Assembly (NCBI RefSeq): GCF_000702945.1
Contig: NZ_JNLE01000005.1
Span: 806,001 to 870,000, forward strand
DNA length: 64,000 nt
From: Clostridium sp. KNHs205
GTDB lineage: Bacteria; Bacillota; Clostridia; Lachnospirales; Lachnospiraceae
Direction of reading: 5' to 3'
Position numbers and translations under genes: made by a program
Shown: positions 27,801-36,412 of the stretch, one piece after another
Layout: every line of letters begins with the position of its first letter
Position numbering within the stretch: position 1 is the first letter of the stretch
The notes under the pieces: model-generated
Told to the model about the DNA's origin: nothing
Databases searched by the model: none
The model's input: the letters and a program-made list of their open reading frames with translations, nothing else

Positions 27801-28093
27801 ATATTTAACGCTGCCTGACCTCCTAAGGTAGGTAGCACACTGTCTGGCTGCTCTAACAAGAGAATCTTCTTTACCATATCCGGTGTCAGCGGTTCAATAT
27901 ATACTTTATCTGCAATATCCTTATCTGTCATAATGGTCGCAGGGTTGGAATTCACCAGTACTACTTCAATGCCTTCTTCTTTTAAGGAACGGCAGGCCTG
28001 TGTACCGGCATAGTCAAACTCAGCCGCCTGACCGATGACAATAGGACCGGAACCGATAACCAGAACTTTCTTAATATCCATTATTTTTGGCAT
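24893..28093 (-). CDS. carB: Carbamoyl-phosphate synthase large subunit
   Basis: CarB makes carbamoyl phosphate from ammonia delivered by CarA, bicarbonate and two ATP, feeding pyrimidine and arginine synthesis. The 1066 residues show the two homologous ATP-grasp halves. The first starts [25 protein letters not shown] and contains [13 protein letters not shown]. The second starts at about residue 553 with [23 protein letters not shown] and contains [12 protein letters not shown]. An MGS-like allosteric domain forms the C-terminal about 130 residues. It overlaps the end of carA by 13 bp, so the two are translated from one message. Confidence 0.97.
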   Translation of the reverse strand: [1066 protein letters not shown]

Positions 28094-29229
28094 ACCTGCA
28101 CCTCCATCATGTTAATAAACTCGTCAAAAAGGAATTCGGAATCCTGAGGACCTGCACAGGCCTCGGGATGAAACTGTACGGTAAATATGTTCTTGCCAAG
28201 ATAGTGATAACCTTCTATGGTTCCGTCGTTGGCATTTACAAAATACTTCTCGGCCACCTCTGTTTTTAAGGTACCGTCTTCTACCACATATCCGTGATTC
28301 TGAGAAGAGATATACACTCTTCCGGTCTTAAGATCCTTCACCGGGTGATTGGCACCTCTGTGTCCGTATTTCATTTTCTTGGTATCTCCGCCGCAGGCCA
28401 GAGCCATCAGCTGATGTCCAAGACAGATTGCAAAGATTGGAACCTCACTGTTATACATCTTTTTGATTTCTTCAATAATTTCCACACATTCCTTGGGGTC
28501 TCCCGGTCCGTTGGAGAGCATGATGCCGTCAGGCTTATCTGCTAAGATTTCCTCTGCTGTTGTCAGTGCCGGATAGATGGTTACGTCACATCCTCTTTTT
28601 AAGAGGCAGTCCTTTATATTATCCTTAGAACCGTAATCCAGTAAAGCCACTTTAAAATGCCCTGTCTTGTAGGGATTAACCTTTAATCCGCTTCTTGCCA
28701 GATCAGCTTCCCCAGGCCTGAACTCGTCTGCCTTATAGCTGGTCTTTTCGGCACAGGTTACTTTATTTACGACACCAGTTACTTTATGGGCTTTTAATTC
28801 CTTGATTACTTCTTCTACCTTCACATCTTCTCTGCAAGTAATCATACCGTTCATCGTTCCCTTTTCCCTTAGGATCTTTGTCAGGGCTCTGGTATCTATT
28901 CCTGCTATTCCCGGTATATCATTCTTTTTTAAGAAATATTCGATTGTATCCTCACTGCGGAAGTTACTGGGTCTCCTGGCGATTTCCCTTACAATATAGC
29001 CATCTGCCCAGGGCTTTTTCGATTCCATATCCTCATAACAGATTCCGTAATTTCCTATCAGCGGGTAGGTCATAACGACTGCCTGTCCTGCATAGGAGGG
29101 ATCTGTGAGAATTTCCAAATAACCAGTCATAGATGTATTAAATACAATTTCACTGATTACATCCCTTGTCGAGCCAATACTTGTTCCTGCAAATATATTG
29201 CCGTCCTCCAGTATTAAGAAAGCTTTCAT
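28081..29229 (-). CDS. carA: Carbamoyl-phosphate synthase small subunit
   Basis: CarA is the glutaminase that feeds ammonia to CarB. The N-terminal domain is typical (GTSIGSTRDVISEIVFNTSMTGY). The class I glutamine amidotransferase domain carries the nucleophile cysteine in FAICLGHQLMALA and the His/Glu pair in VQFHPEACAGP. The ATG at 29229 has AGGTGG five bases upstream; a GTG at 29238 with AAAGGA is an alternative that adds three residues. A terminator-like hairpin sits about 85-125 bp upstream and may control expression. Confidence 0.96.
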   Translation of the reverse strand: MKAFLILEDGNIFAGTSIGSTRDVISEIVFNTSMTGYLEILTDPSYAGQAVVMTYPLIGNYGICYEDMESKKPWADGYIVREIARRPSNFRSEDTIEYFLKKNDIPGIAGIDTRALTKILREKGTMNGMITCREDVKVEEVIKELKAHKVTGVVNKVTCAEKTSYKADEFRPGEADLARSGLKVNPYKTGHFKVALLDYGSKDNIKDCLLKRGCDVTIYPALTTAEEILADKPDGIMLSNGPGDPKECVEIIEEIKKMYNSEVPIFAICLGHQLMALACGGDTKKMKYGHRGANHPVKDLKTGRVYISSQNHGYVVEDGTLKTEVAEKYFVNANDGTIEGYHYLGKNIFTVQFHPEACAGPQDSEFLFDEFINMMEVQVCQK

Positions 29230-29312
29230 AACTTCCACCTGTTCCTTTCAATGTCGTACACTTAACAGTTCCCTTGGGCTGCCGTTGTTGCCTTTATACC
29301 TGATTTTGCCCG

Positions 29313-29352
29313 AAAAAAAAGAGTAGAATACATTATTTTTACCTACTACTCT
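29313..29352 (-). promoter_or_regulatory. Terminator-like hairpin in the carA leader (possible attenuator)
   Basis: On the minus strand AGAGTAG and CTACTCT form a stem across about 19 bases, followed by eight T residues, a complete intrinsic terminator 84 bp before carA. Such a hairpin between promoter and gene is how PyrR attenuates many pyrimidine operons. I could not find a clear PyrR-binding or antiterminator sequence, so it could instead end an upstream transcript. Confidence 0.5.
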
Positions 29353-30785
29353 CCCCATTAAGCTCACTGATACCCAAATTGTTAGTATTCTATCACATCC
29401 CTTTTAGAAAAACAAGAATTTTTTTTATTAGTTTTTTGAAGGAGATTTATAAGGAGCTGTTATTTATTTTTATTCATTATTTTATATAATTATACATTAA
29501 AGTTTAAAAATAATCAAGGGGATAGTTTTTAAGATTTGAAAAGATTTTAGAGTAGGATTTGGGTTGTGGGGGCGGACGATGATTAGCGGGACTGTTTATT
29601 CGTTTTGCTGTTCGAGAACCCTTATTCTACTAAAGTTCCGGTAACTGTTCATGGCAGGTCAAATAGTGCCAAACTCGCTGACAGGCTGTGGTAGTGCTCC
29701 TTTGTTGAGCTCAGACAGTGGCACTATCTGACCTATTCACAGTTACCGGAACTTAAGTGTCATAAGGAACCTCTCAATGCAAAACTCATAAACAGTCCCG
29801 CCAATCATCTGCGCTTTTTCACAGAGCTGATTTACTATTTTTATATCTTCTTTTTGGACATGCATTTTTGGTTATTATTTTTTCATATTTATTTTTTATG
29901 CACAATCCATAGGGAATCTGTGAGGCTAATAACTGTTTATGGAGTTTAAACAAGATGTGTATTATAATAAAATAATTAGTTCAACTAGTTATTGTAGTTT
30001 GGGATTTGCTTTTTTATTTATCTTAAATAGCTCTACGAGAAAGATAGATATGAAATCCATTCCAACTGCGTCTGGGTAATGTAGACCGTCCGGATAGAAA
30101 AAGATACAATTTCTGACCATGCCTATTAAGCGTACTATATTGAGAATTTATATTGTAAGCGTTTGAAACTCCACCTAATGAATCAGCTATTACGTTTATT
30201 TGAAATACTTATGAGATAAATTGATAAATCTTTTTTAATCATGCAATCAGACAATTTACTTCCAAATATTATCTCAATATGTAGTAAATATCATTATTTT
30301 CATAATAGGGAATGTCTAAGTGTACTGCAATACATTAAATGTTAGAGTCCAATAAATCATATTCTGATAGCTTAGGCTTCTGTGATGATATCTTGAGCCA
30401 GTAATACCCATATAACCTATTAACTCAAATGTTTAATTTGATACTAAACTTTAAGAAGAAAAATTTTCCAATTTGATGTATCATTTATATTACAAGTAAT
30501 TCGTATTTGGTAGCAAATCTGAAATTGATTTATAACTATTACTTTATGTAAGCGTCTGAATACAGGATAACTAATAGGAAACTAAATCAGGCAAAATTAA
30601 AGATTAGCTGTGATGGTCTAGAATGGACGCTCAGAGGCTTGATTTGAAAGTGATGGTAATGGAAAATGACAGAGACATTTAGGAAAATTTTGGGGTTATA
30701 GCTTCGCATTTTAATCTGAATTAGAATAACATGATTCAAAAAATCATTGCATATGAAATGGTCATAACTTCACAATTGTTGTCAA
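29353..30785. other. 1.4-kb non-coding, AT-rich region with one hairpin element
   Basis: Apart from type II element D (29578-29809) this stretch has no convincing reading frame. From about 30600 onward it may include the unrecognisable 5' part of the decayed S8 gene. Numerous stops occur in all frames. Confidence 0.5.
29578..29809 (+). repeat. Type II long-hairpin element, copy D
   Basis: GATGATTAGCGGGACTGTTT (from 29578) pairs with the block ending at 29809, with one mismatch. GTTCCGGTAACTG pairs with CAGTTACCGGAAC where copy B has a different but also complementary pair of sequences. Shared unpaired blocks with copy B include GAGAACCCTTA, CATAAGGAACCTCTCAA and apical AACTCGCTG. The second apical half is GAGCTCAGACA. 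Length is 232 bp, two shorter than copy B. It lies 340 bp upstream of carA on the opposite side from any gene end. Confidence 0.85.
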
Positions 30786-31332
30786 CTACAAATGAAAGAT
30801 TATATATATTCATAATACAGAAAATAAATGGGTTGACGCCTTAATCAATGTAATAAACTGGTCTATAGAAAACAATATTGATATTCTTACTTTATCGCAT
30901 CAGAAAATAACTAATATTAATCGGGCAAGATTTGATAAAGCCGTAAATAGAGCTATCGATAAAGGAATCGTGACAACTTTTATACATTACGATAACCCAA
31001 ACAATATACTACCTGATGGTTTATTTGCTAATACAAATGAAGCCAGAGAACCAGATATAAATATTTTTCATTACGACTATAATGGATTCGCTAACGGGAA
31101 TCCTCCATACCTTTCCATATCTTCAACATCACCTGTTGTTGCTGGTTTTGTAGCTATACTTAAAAGTATAAATAATAATCTTTTACCATCTGAATACAAA
31201 GACATACTTATTAAGACAAGCAAATCAATAAGCTATAATGATAGAGCCTTAAATAGACAAAGCGTTCAAGTAAAACGTGTCGCTGATATTGGAATTGCAG
31301 TTAAATATCTTACAGAGAACGTCAGAGGATAG
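30786..31332 (+). pseudogene. Decayed 3' half of an S8 (subtilisin-like) peptidase gene
   Basis: An open frame without a usable start reads KWVDALINVINWSIENNIDI then LTLSHQ, followed by AVNRAIDKGIVTTFIHY. These match the helix and strand pattern around the core of subtilases. SISSTSPVVAGFVAIL corresponds to the catalytic-serine helix (normally G-T-S-M-A-x-P-x-V-A-G), so the serine appears to remain although the flanking glycine and threonine are lost. Just upstream, NGHNFTIVVN resembles a ruined GHGT histidine motif before a stop codon. Nothing recognisable corresponds to the aspartate region. It differs strongly from the intact S8 gene at 22 kb and is more AT-rich. Confidence 0.6.
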
Positions 31333-31523
31333 GCATTATGCAAAGGTATTCTGCTTTGCATACTTTGACAAAGACGAATTAAAGGTCTTAAAAACCCTAT
31401 TATAAACATTGAGCTATAAGCATATCTAGGTAGGAGCACTAAAAATTACTTTTTGTACTTGTTCAAAACAAAAAAATAAACACTTAATTAACAGTTTAAC
31501 CCCCCCAGTTTCAATCAGTTAGC

Positions 31524-31742
31524 AGGCGATTTGTACAAAGGAGAAAGCCCCATGCGCCTACGGAAATGTATTAGAAGTCCTTTTCTCTGAAGCTTCTGTG
31601 CTATATCCACAAACAGATTGTTTGAGCGCAGCGAGTTATCTGTTTGCGGATATGTCAAGCACAGAAGCTTCAGAGAATTAGGACTTCTTATACATTGGAG
31701 TCGAAGCATGGAGCTTACTCCTTTGTGCAAATCGCCGTCCCC
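31524..31742 (-). repeat. Type I long-hairpin element, copy E
   Basis: The outer arms 31525-31543 and 31718-31736 pair with one mismatch. On the minus strand the order is GGGGACGG, arm, CATGCTTCGACTCCAA, ATAAGAAGTCC with its partner GGACTTCTAATAC, CTCTGAAGCTTCTGTGCT with AGCACAGAAGCTTCAGAG, and apical loop AACTCGCTGCGCTCAAACA. It is 212 bp between arm ends. It begins 38 bp after the stop of the ABC-2 permease gene on the same strand, matching the placement of copies A and C. Confidence 0.85.
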
Positions 31743-31779
31743 TTGTGAAAACCTGTCCTTTTAAGTCTTAAGTTCCCCC

Positions 31780-32559
31780 CTACATTCCCATACTTTCGTA
31801 TTTTCTAATTCCCCGATAGAATACAAATCGGGCTGCCAAAAAGAATACTATACACATACCAATCAAAAGCAAAGTATAGCTTATAACATGTTCTCCCCGT
31901 ACTATGTAGGCTGGTATCAGTCCTATAAAACCATAAGGGATAATAAATAACAGGATTACCTGCACTCCTTTTGGGTATATATTTATGGGGTATCTTGCAT
32001 ATTGCCCTATGCTGCTTATGGTAAAAGGTATACTGGTTCTTCCACCTGAGTCATACCAGAATATCAGACTGTTGCTAAGGAGGTAGACTGACATCAGGAT
32101 GACCGTACCGCAGACTATCAGGAAGAAGCATAACAGTATTGTAAGGAGGTCGTATTTTCCCAATGCATTAAGGGAAATATTCAGGCTTACAACACCAAAT
32201 AGGAACACTCCTATTCCCTGTAAGCCCATTCCATAGGACAGTACTTGATAGAGCGGTGATACGGGGCGGGTTAATATTGAATCGAATTGTCCGTTAAATA
32301 CCATTCCCGGCATTTGCCAGATTCCTTCAAAGAGTATGCTGTTAAGCCCTTCTGCAATAAATAGAAATGACATGATCAGATAGATTTCATGTTCCTGCCA
32401 CCCTGCGATACTTGGGATATTTTTATAGATTACAAAGGGGATTGCCATGATTAATATACGTGTCAGTATTCCTGAGATCAGCATCATCCAGAAATTAAAG
32501 GTATATTCCATTTCCGTTTTGATATACTGCTCTTTGAGCTTTAAAAATATTCTTAGCAT
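31780..32559 (-). CDS. ABC-2 family exporter permease (PF06182 type), second subunit
   Basis: This 259-residue membrane protein has about six helices and the family feature F-N-G-Q-F-D-S-I-L-T-R-P-V-S (near residues 87-100), a loop shared with the partner permease and typical of the ABC2_membrane_6 group. It is the last gene of a three-gene exporter operon and starts 4 bp after the previous gene. Such systems export unidentified small molecules or drugs; the substrate is not predictable. Confidence 0.85.
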   Translation of the reverse strand: MLRIFLKLKEQYIKTEMEYTFNFWMMLISGILTRILIMAIPFVIYKNIPSIAGWQEHEIYLIMSFLFIAEGLNSILFEGIWQMPGMVFNGQFDSILTRPVSPLYQVLSYGMGLQGIGVFLFGVVSLNISLNALGKYDLLTILLCFFLIVCGTVILMSVYLLSNSLIFWYDSGGRTSIPFTISSIGQYARYPINIYPKGVQVILLFIIPYGFIGLIPAYIVRGEHVISYTLLLIGMCIVFFLAARFVFYRGIRKYESMGM

Positions 32560-32563
32560 CTTC

Positions 32564-33361
32564 TCATCCTCCTGCTACATTTAAGTTCTTTCGTACAAGT
32601 CCATATATTATATTGTGCAGAAGAACAAATACCATTATCCATAGAATTTGAAGCAGGAACATGATGGATAGGCTTACCGGAAGTTCCTGTCCCAGCAATA
32701 ATGCTGTGGGCATCTGCACCATATAGGGAAACGGCGTCATATAACTGATATTTCTAAGCCATTCCGGGAACATGGCAAGGGGAAGTACGGCTCCTGAAAA
32801 GAACTCAAAGAGTGCGATTCTTGTCCAGGTAATACCTAAATATCCTGTACTGAAAAAGCATAAAAGGCTGAACACATCCACCAGCAGTATACGAAGCAGT
32901 ATGGATAATATAAAGCAGGGTATAAAAAGCAATACTGTATTCGGTGTTGGTATTATCATATATTTGCCAAAGATAAGGAAACCTGAAACTACAATTATCA
33001 GATTTACAGCACTTTGCAGTAAAAGTACCCCCGTCATTTCAGATACATATTGAGACAAAAAAGAAACCGGACGGATACAACGGGCAACTACGGTTCCACT
33101 CCTGATTTCCCTTGCCAGAGTATTCTCTGAGGACCAGCTAAGCAGGTTATTCAGGGAGAATGCTATTAAGATATATGCAAACATCTCTTCTTTTTTTATT
33201 CCGCCTATCGCCGTACCTGCCTGCTGACCATATAAGGCCTGCCACAGCAGGTATTGACCGGCCAGCAAAACTACCGGTGTAAATAGATTCATAATAAAGC
33301 TGGTTTTATAATATAAATGACTCTGCATTGACATTCCTGTCAGTTTTAAGAATGCTTTCAC
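32564..33361 (-). CDS. ABC-2 family exporter permease (PF06182 type), first subunit
   Basis: This 265-residue protein with about six membrane helices has the equivalent conserved loop REIRSGTVVARCIRPVSFLSQY near residues 84-105. It probably forms a heterodimer with the next gene's product. Its GTG start overlaps the ATPase stop as GTGA, showing tight translational coupling. Confidence 0.85.
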   Translation of the reverse strand: MKAFLKLTGMSMQSHLYYKTSFIMNLFTPVVLLAGQYLLWQALYGQQAGTAIGGIKKEEMFAYILIAFSLNNLLSWSSENTLAREIRSGTVVARCIRPVSFLSQYVSEMTGVLLLQSAVNLIIVVSGFLIFGKYMIIPTPNTVLLFIPCFILSILLRILLVDVFSLLCFFSTGYLGITWTRIALFEFFSGAVLPLAMFPEWLRNISYMTPFPYMVQMPTALLLGQELPVSLSIMFLLQILWIMVFVLLHNIIYGLVRKNLNVAGG

Positions 33362-34341
33362 CCTACATTAGCCTCCTTAGAAAAAATCCGGGAAACCACT
33401 TCGTCTATATCCGGCTCTTGTATGGTAATATCCTCGATCTCAAAAGCTTTGGATATTGCACTTAGTACCTGTTCTGAAGTATATTGTTCCGTGTGATACA
33501 TGATTTTCGTTGTTCTGCCTTCTGCTTCGACTCTGGCTTGCGGTAATAGCAGCTTTATCTCACTTTTTTGATTGCCGGCTACCTTTACCATCTTTTCTTT
33601 TACATAGCTGTGCTTTAGATTGTCTAATGTGCCGTCGTAGAATACTTTTCCTTTGGAAAGCACGATTGCATCCTCACAGATTTCATCAATATCATCCAAA
33701 TCATGGCTTGTGAGAAAGATACTGATTCCTTTTTCTTTATTCATCTGCCGCAGGAAGGTACGTATTGTGTGCTTCACATTAATATCCAATCCTATGGTTG
33801 GTTCATCCAGATAAAGTATCTTGGGATTATGTAAAAATACCATTCCAATATCTGATTTCATTCGCTGACCAAGTGACAGCTTCCTTGCCGGTGATGACAG
33901 AATCGGTGCTAAATCCAGCAGCTCCACTACCATCTCAAAGTTCTTCCGAAACTCCTTCTTATCCAGTTTGTATAAAGTCTGAATGGCATTATAGCTCTCA
34001 ATTACAGGTATATCAATCCATAGATTTGATTTCTGGCCAAATACTACCCCTATGTTTCTAAGATACTCCTGGCCGCTGCGTCTTGGGTCCTTTCCATATA
34101 CTTTGAGCTCACCGGCTGTAGGCGTCAGTATGCCAATCATCATCTTAATAAGTGTTGATTTACCGGCACCGTTTTCTCCGATACATGCCAGGGCTTGTCC
34201 TTCTGCAACGTGAAAGGAGACGTTATCAACTGCTGCTTTCTCAACCCATTCCGAGTGAAACAGATTTTTGAATGCTCCCTTTAATCCGGGTTCTTTCACA
34301 TTTGTACGATATGTCTTGCTTATGTTGTTTATTTCAATCAT
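33358..34341 (-). CDS. ABC exporter ATPase subunit
   Basis: This 327-residue ATPase powers the exporter encoded downstream. It has Walker A (IGENGAGKSTLIK, near residue 56), a Q-loop (VVFGQKSNLW), the ABC signature (LSLGQRMKSD, near 157), Walker B (ILYLDEPTIGLD) and the switch histidine (LTSHDLDD). The C-terminal about 90 residues are the extension typical of daunorubicin/viologen-type exporters. The ATG follows AAAGGAGAC. This is the first gene of the operon. Confidence 0.92.
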   Translation of the reverse strand: MIEINNISKTYRTNVKEPGLKGAFKNLFHSEWVEKAAVDNVSFHVAEGQALACIGENGAGKSTLIKMMIGILTPTAGELKVYGKDPRRSGQEYLRNIGVVFGQKSNLWIDIPVIESYNAIQTLYKLDKKEFRKNFEMVVELLDLAPILSSPARKLSLGQRMKSDIGMVFLHNPKILYLDEPTIGLDINVKHTIRTFLRQMNKEKGISIFLTSHDLDDIDEICEDAIVLSKGKVFYDGTLDNLKHSYVKEKMVKVAGNQKSEIKLLLPQARVEAEGRTTKIMYHTEQYTSEQVLSAISKAFEIEDITIQEPDIDEVVSRIFSKEANVG

Positions 34342-34878
34342 CTAAGTTTGTCTCCTTTGTATAAAAATACGATATATTACACTTCTTATCAATATTAACT
34401 TGATGTTAGTATATAACAGTGGATACAAAAAGTTTAACACGTTAAAGGCCTCATGGAAAGGTGTGCTATTTCCTGTTTCAGGTTGAAAATTTTATAATGG
34501 AGTTATTTCTTCGGTATCTATAGGTATGTATGGGTAATTGTTATTTTTGTTACGAATTGTTTTATTTCGAATTATTATTTTTATTACAAATTATTATTTT
34601 TATTACAAATTATTATTAAATCTCATACAAATTCCAGCCTCTTAAAATTAGCGCGTTATTAAAATTATCATATTCATCTCGACTTGTCAAATATTTTTTG
34701 TGCAATATTACAATAATTTGAGATAATTTATATTTCTAATGAACTAAATCCTTGATTTGAGTAACTTTATTAATATAACTTAAGTAAGCCGGACAATATC
34801 TACCGGAAAGTATTGGATAAACACCGGAGGTTATCCTTTCTACTTTTTCCAGGCAGGTAATGTCAGGCTTTTGATAAA
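34342..34878. other. 537-bp AT-rich intergenic region with short tandem repeats
   Basis: It is divided by an approximately 17-bp repeat at 34549-34620. A small hairpin (GGATAA with TTATCC near 34816-34840) lies close to the SleC-like gene's stop. The promoter of the ABC exporter operon is expected here. No gene was recognised. Confidence 0.5.
34549..34620. repeat. AT-rich tandem repeat (ATTATTTTTATTACAAA)
   Basis: Units of about 17 bp built on ATTATTTTTATTACAAATT repeat three to four times with small changes. The region is non-coding on both strands. Confidence 0.65.
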
Positions 34879-36153
34879 CTAATTTAATTCTGCTATTCTT
34901 GTTACTGCCACATAAATACCCGATATTCTGTACCAGGTTGGCAGATCTACTATTCCGTTTGCAGGAAGTCCAAAGGTCTGCTGAAATGCTCTGACAGCGG
35001 CTTCTGTCTGTGGGCCGAAAACTCCGTCTACGGCTACCGTGGGTACTACTGTGTAGACCTGTGATATGGCATTTAGCTGCTCCTGCATCTGACGAACACT
35101 GTCTCCTCTTGAGCCGATTGAAAGATTGGCCCCCGGCCAGGAAGAAGGTACACCGGATACCTGGTTCGCAGAGTTTATATAGATGCTGGAACCATAGAAA
35201 TTACGTAATATCTGTATGGCTGTCATTCCCTGATCGCCTAAGGCTTTTGAACCCCACTGTGTCATCCATCCCGGACAAGTCACGTTTCTGCCGTCGCAAT
35301 ACTGGGTTAGAATCGGCTGCTTTACATTAGGACGTGACAGGTAATTATTAAATACCTGATCCACTGCCTGTGATATGGTATCATATATATTTCTGCCCCT
35401 CATCCATTTATGGTCAAAGGCTGTGGAGGAGGTTATGGTAAAGGTATACCCCCTGTTACGATACCATTCTGTATATACTCTGTTAAGAGTAAAGGACATA
35501 ATTGCAAGAATATTTGCGGTAATAGTAGAAGCCGGCCAGGTTGCATATATTTCACTGGAGGCTACATTTTTAATATAATCACTGTATCGCTCATAATAAT
35601 TGGAGGCACTGGTATCTGAGGGCGGTCCGTCATGAACGATGACAAATTCCGGTACCACTACCCCCGGCAGTACGATTTCTCCGCTTTCGCTGGTGGGCTT
35701 TATCTCGGCTTCCGCAATCTTAGGAGGATAATCACCAAAAAGGGTATGGGGTGGTATGACATAGCGCTGAGCTCCCTGCACCGCTCTTACCGTAATAGGC
35801 TGAATTGCCGTAACATCCGGCAATATTTCCGCACCATCCACATCAATGCTGTCAAACCCTTCAGCGGTTACATTAACATTATATAAAGAGTAAGGCTGGG
35901 CTTCTTGTGCCGGGTCCAGACTATAATCTATGGGCGGCGCTTGAAGGTCTATTACGGGTGTTCTCCCCAACCCATCCGTCGTTAGTTCCTCAACAGTAGA
36001 TTCCGGATCTCCGGTATAGGTTATTCTTACCCTGGCATTGGGTACCGGCCGAAATCCCTGCTCTGTTGTTACATTTGCCTGAAACTTTCCAAAGCTCTCC
36101 GTTCCCATCTGTGCGGGATATATCCTTTGCTGTTTATAATCATAATAACTCAT
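34879..36153 (-). CDS. sleC: SleC-like spore cortex-lytic protein
   Basis: SleC degrades cortex peptidoglycan during germination. The 424-residue protein has an N-terminal beta-rich pro-region. A SpoIID-like lytic core spans about residues 205-335 (SSEIYATWPASTITANILAIMSFTLNRVYTEWY, then TQYCDGRNVTCPGWMTQWGSKALGDQG). The C-terminal peptidoglycan-binding domain, about 345-410, includes GSRGDSVRQMQEQL and DGVFGPQTEAAVRAFQ. This order and length match clostridial SleC. I prefer the ATG at 36153 over a GTG at 36162; both have weak ribosome sites, common for sporulation genes. In Clostridium, Csp proteases cleave the pro-form, and a Csp-like gene lies 11 kb away. Confidence 0.8.
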   Translation of the reverse strand: MSYYDYKQQRIYPAQMGTESFGKFQANVTTEQGFRPVPNARVRITYTGDPESTVEELTTDGLGRTPVIDLQAPPIDYSLDPAQEAQPYSLYNVNVTAEGFDSIDVDGAEILPDVTAIQPITVRAVQGAQRYVIPPHTLFGDYPPKIAEAEIKPTSESGEIVLPGVVVPEFVIVHDGPPSDTSASNYYERYSDYIKNVASSEIYATWPASTITANILAIMSFTLNRVYTEWYRNRGYTFTITSSTAFDHKWMRGRNIYDTISQAVDQVFNNYLSRPNVKQPILTQYCDGRNVTCPGWMTQWGSKALGDQGMTAIQILRNFYGSSIYINSANQVSGVPSSWPGANLSIGSRGDSVRQMQEQLNAISQVYTVVPTVAVDGVFGPQTEAAVRAFQQTFGLPANGIVDLPTWYRISGIYVAVTRIAELN

Positions 36154-36412
36154 TGTCCACACTTATTTTTCTATAGGATTACTTCAATATATGCTTCCAT
36201 AAGCACGATAATGATTGATATAAATAATTTTTATGCCGATGATTCTTTTCAATTGATACTACTGACCTTCCTGTTATACTTTTTATGTTTTCTAATTAAT
36301 TGCTAAAAAGCTTTATCGCTGAGGTTTCTGCCAGTGGTATTAGATTTGACATATAACGGGTAATATTATAGAATAACCTAAGAATTCTGGATTATATAAA
36401 TAAGAGGTGCAT

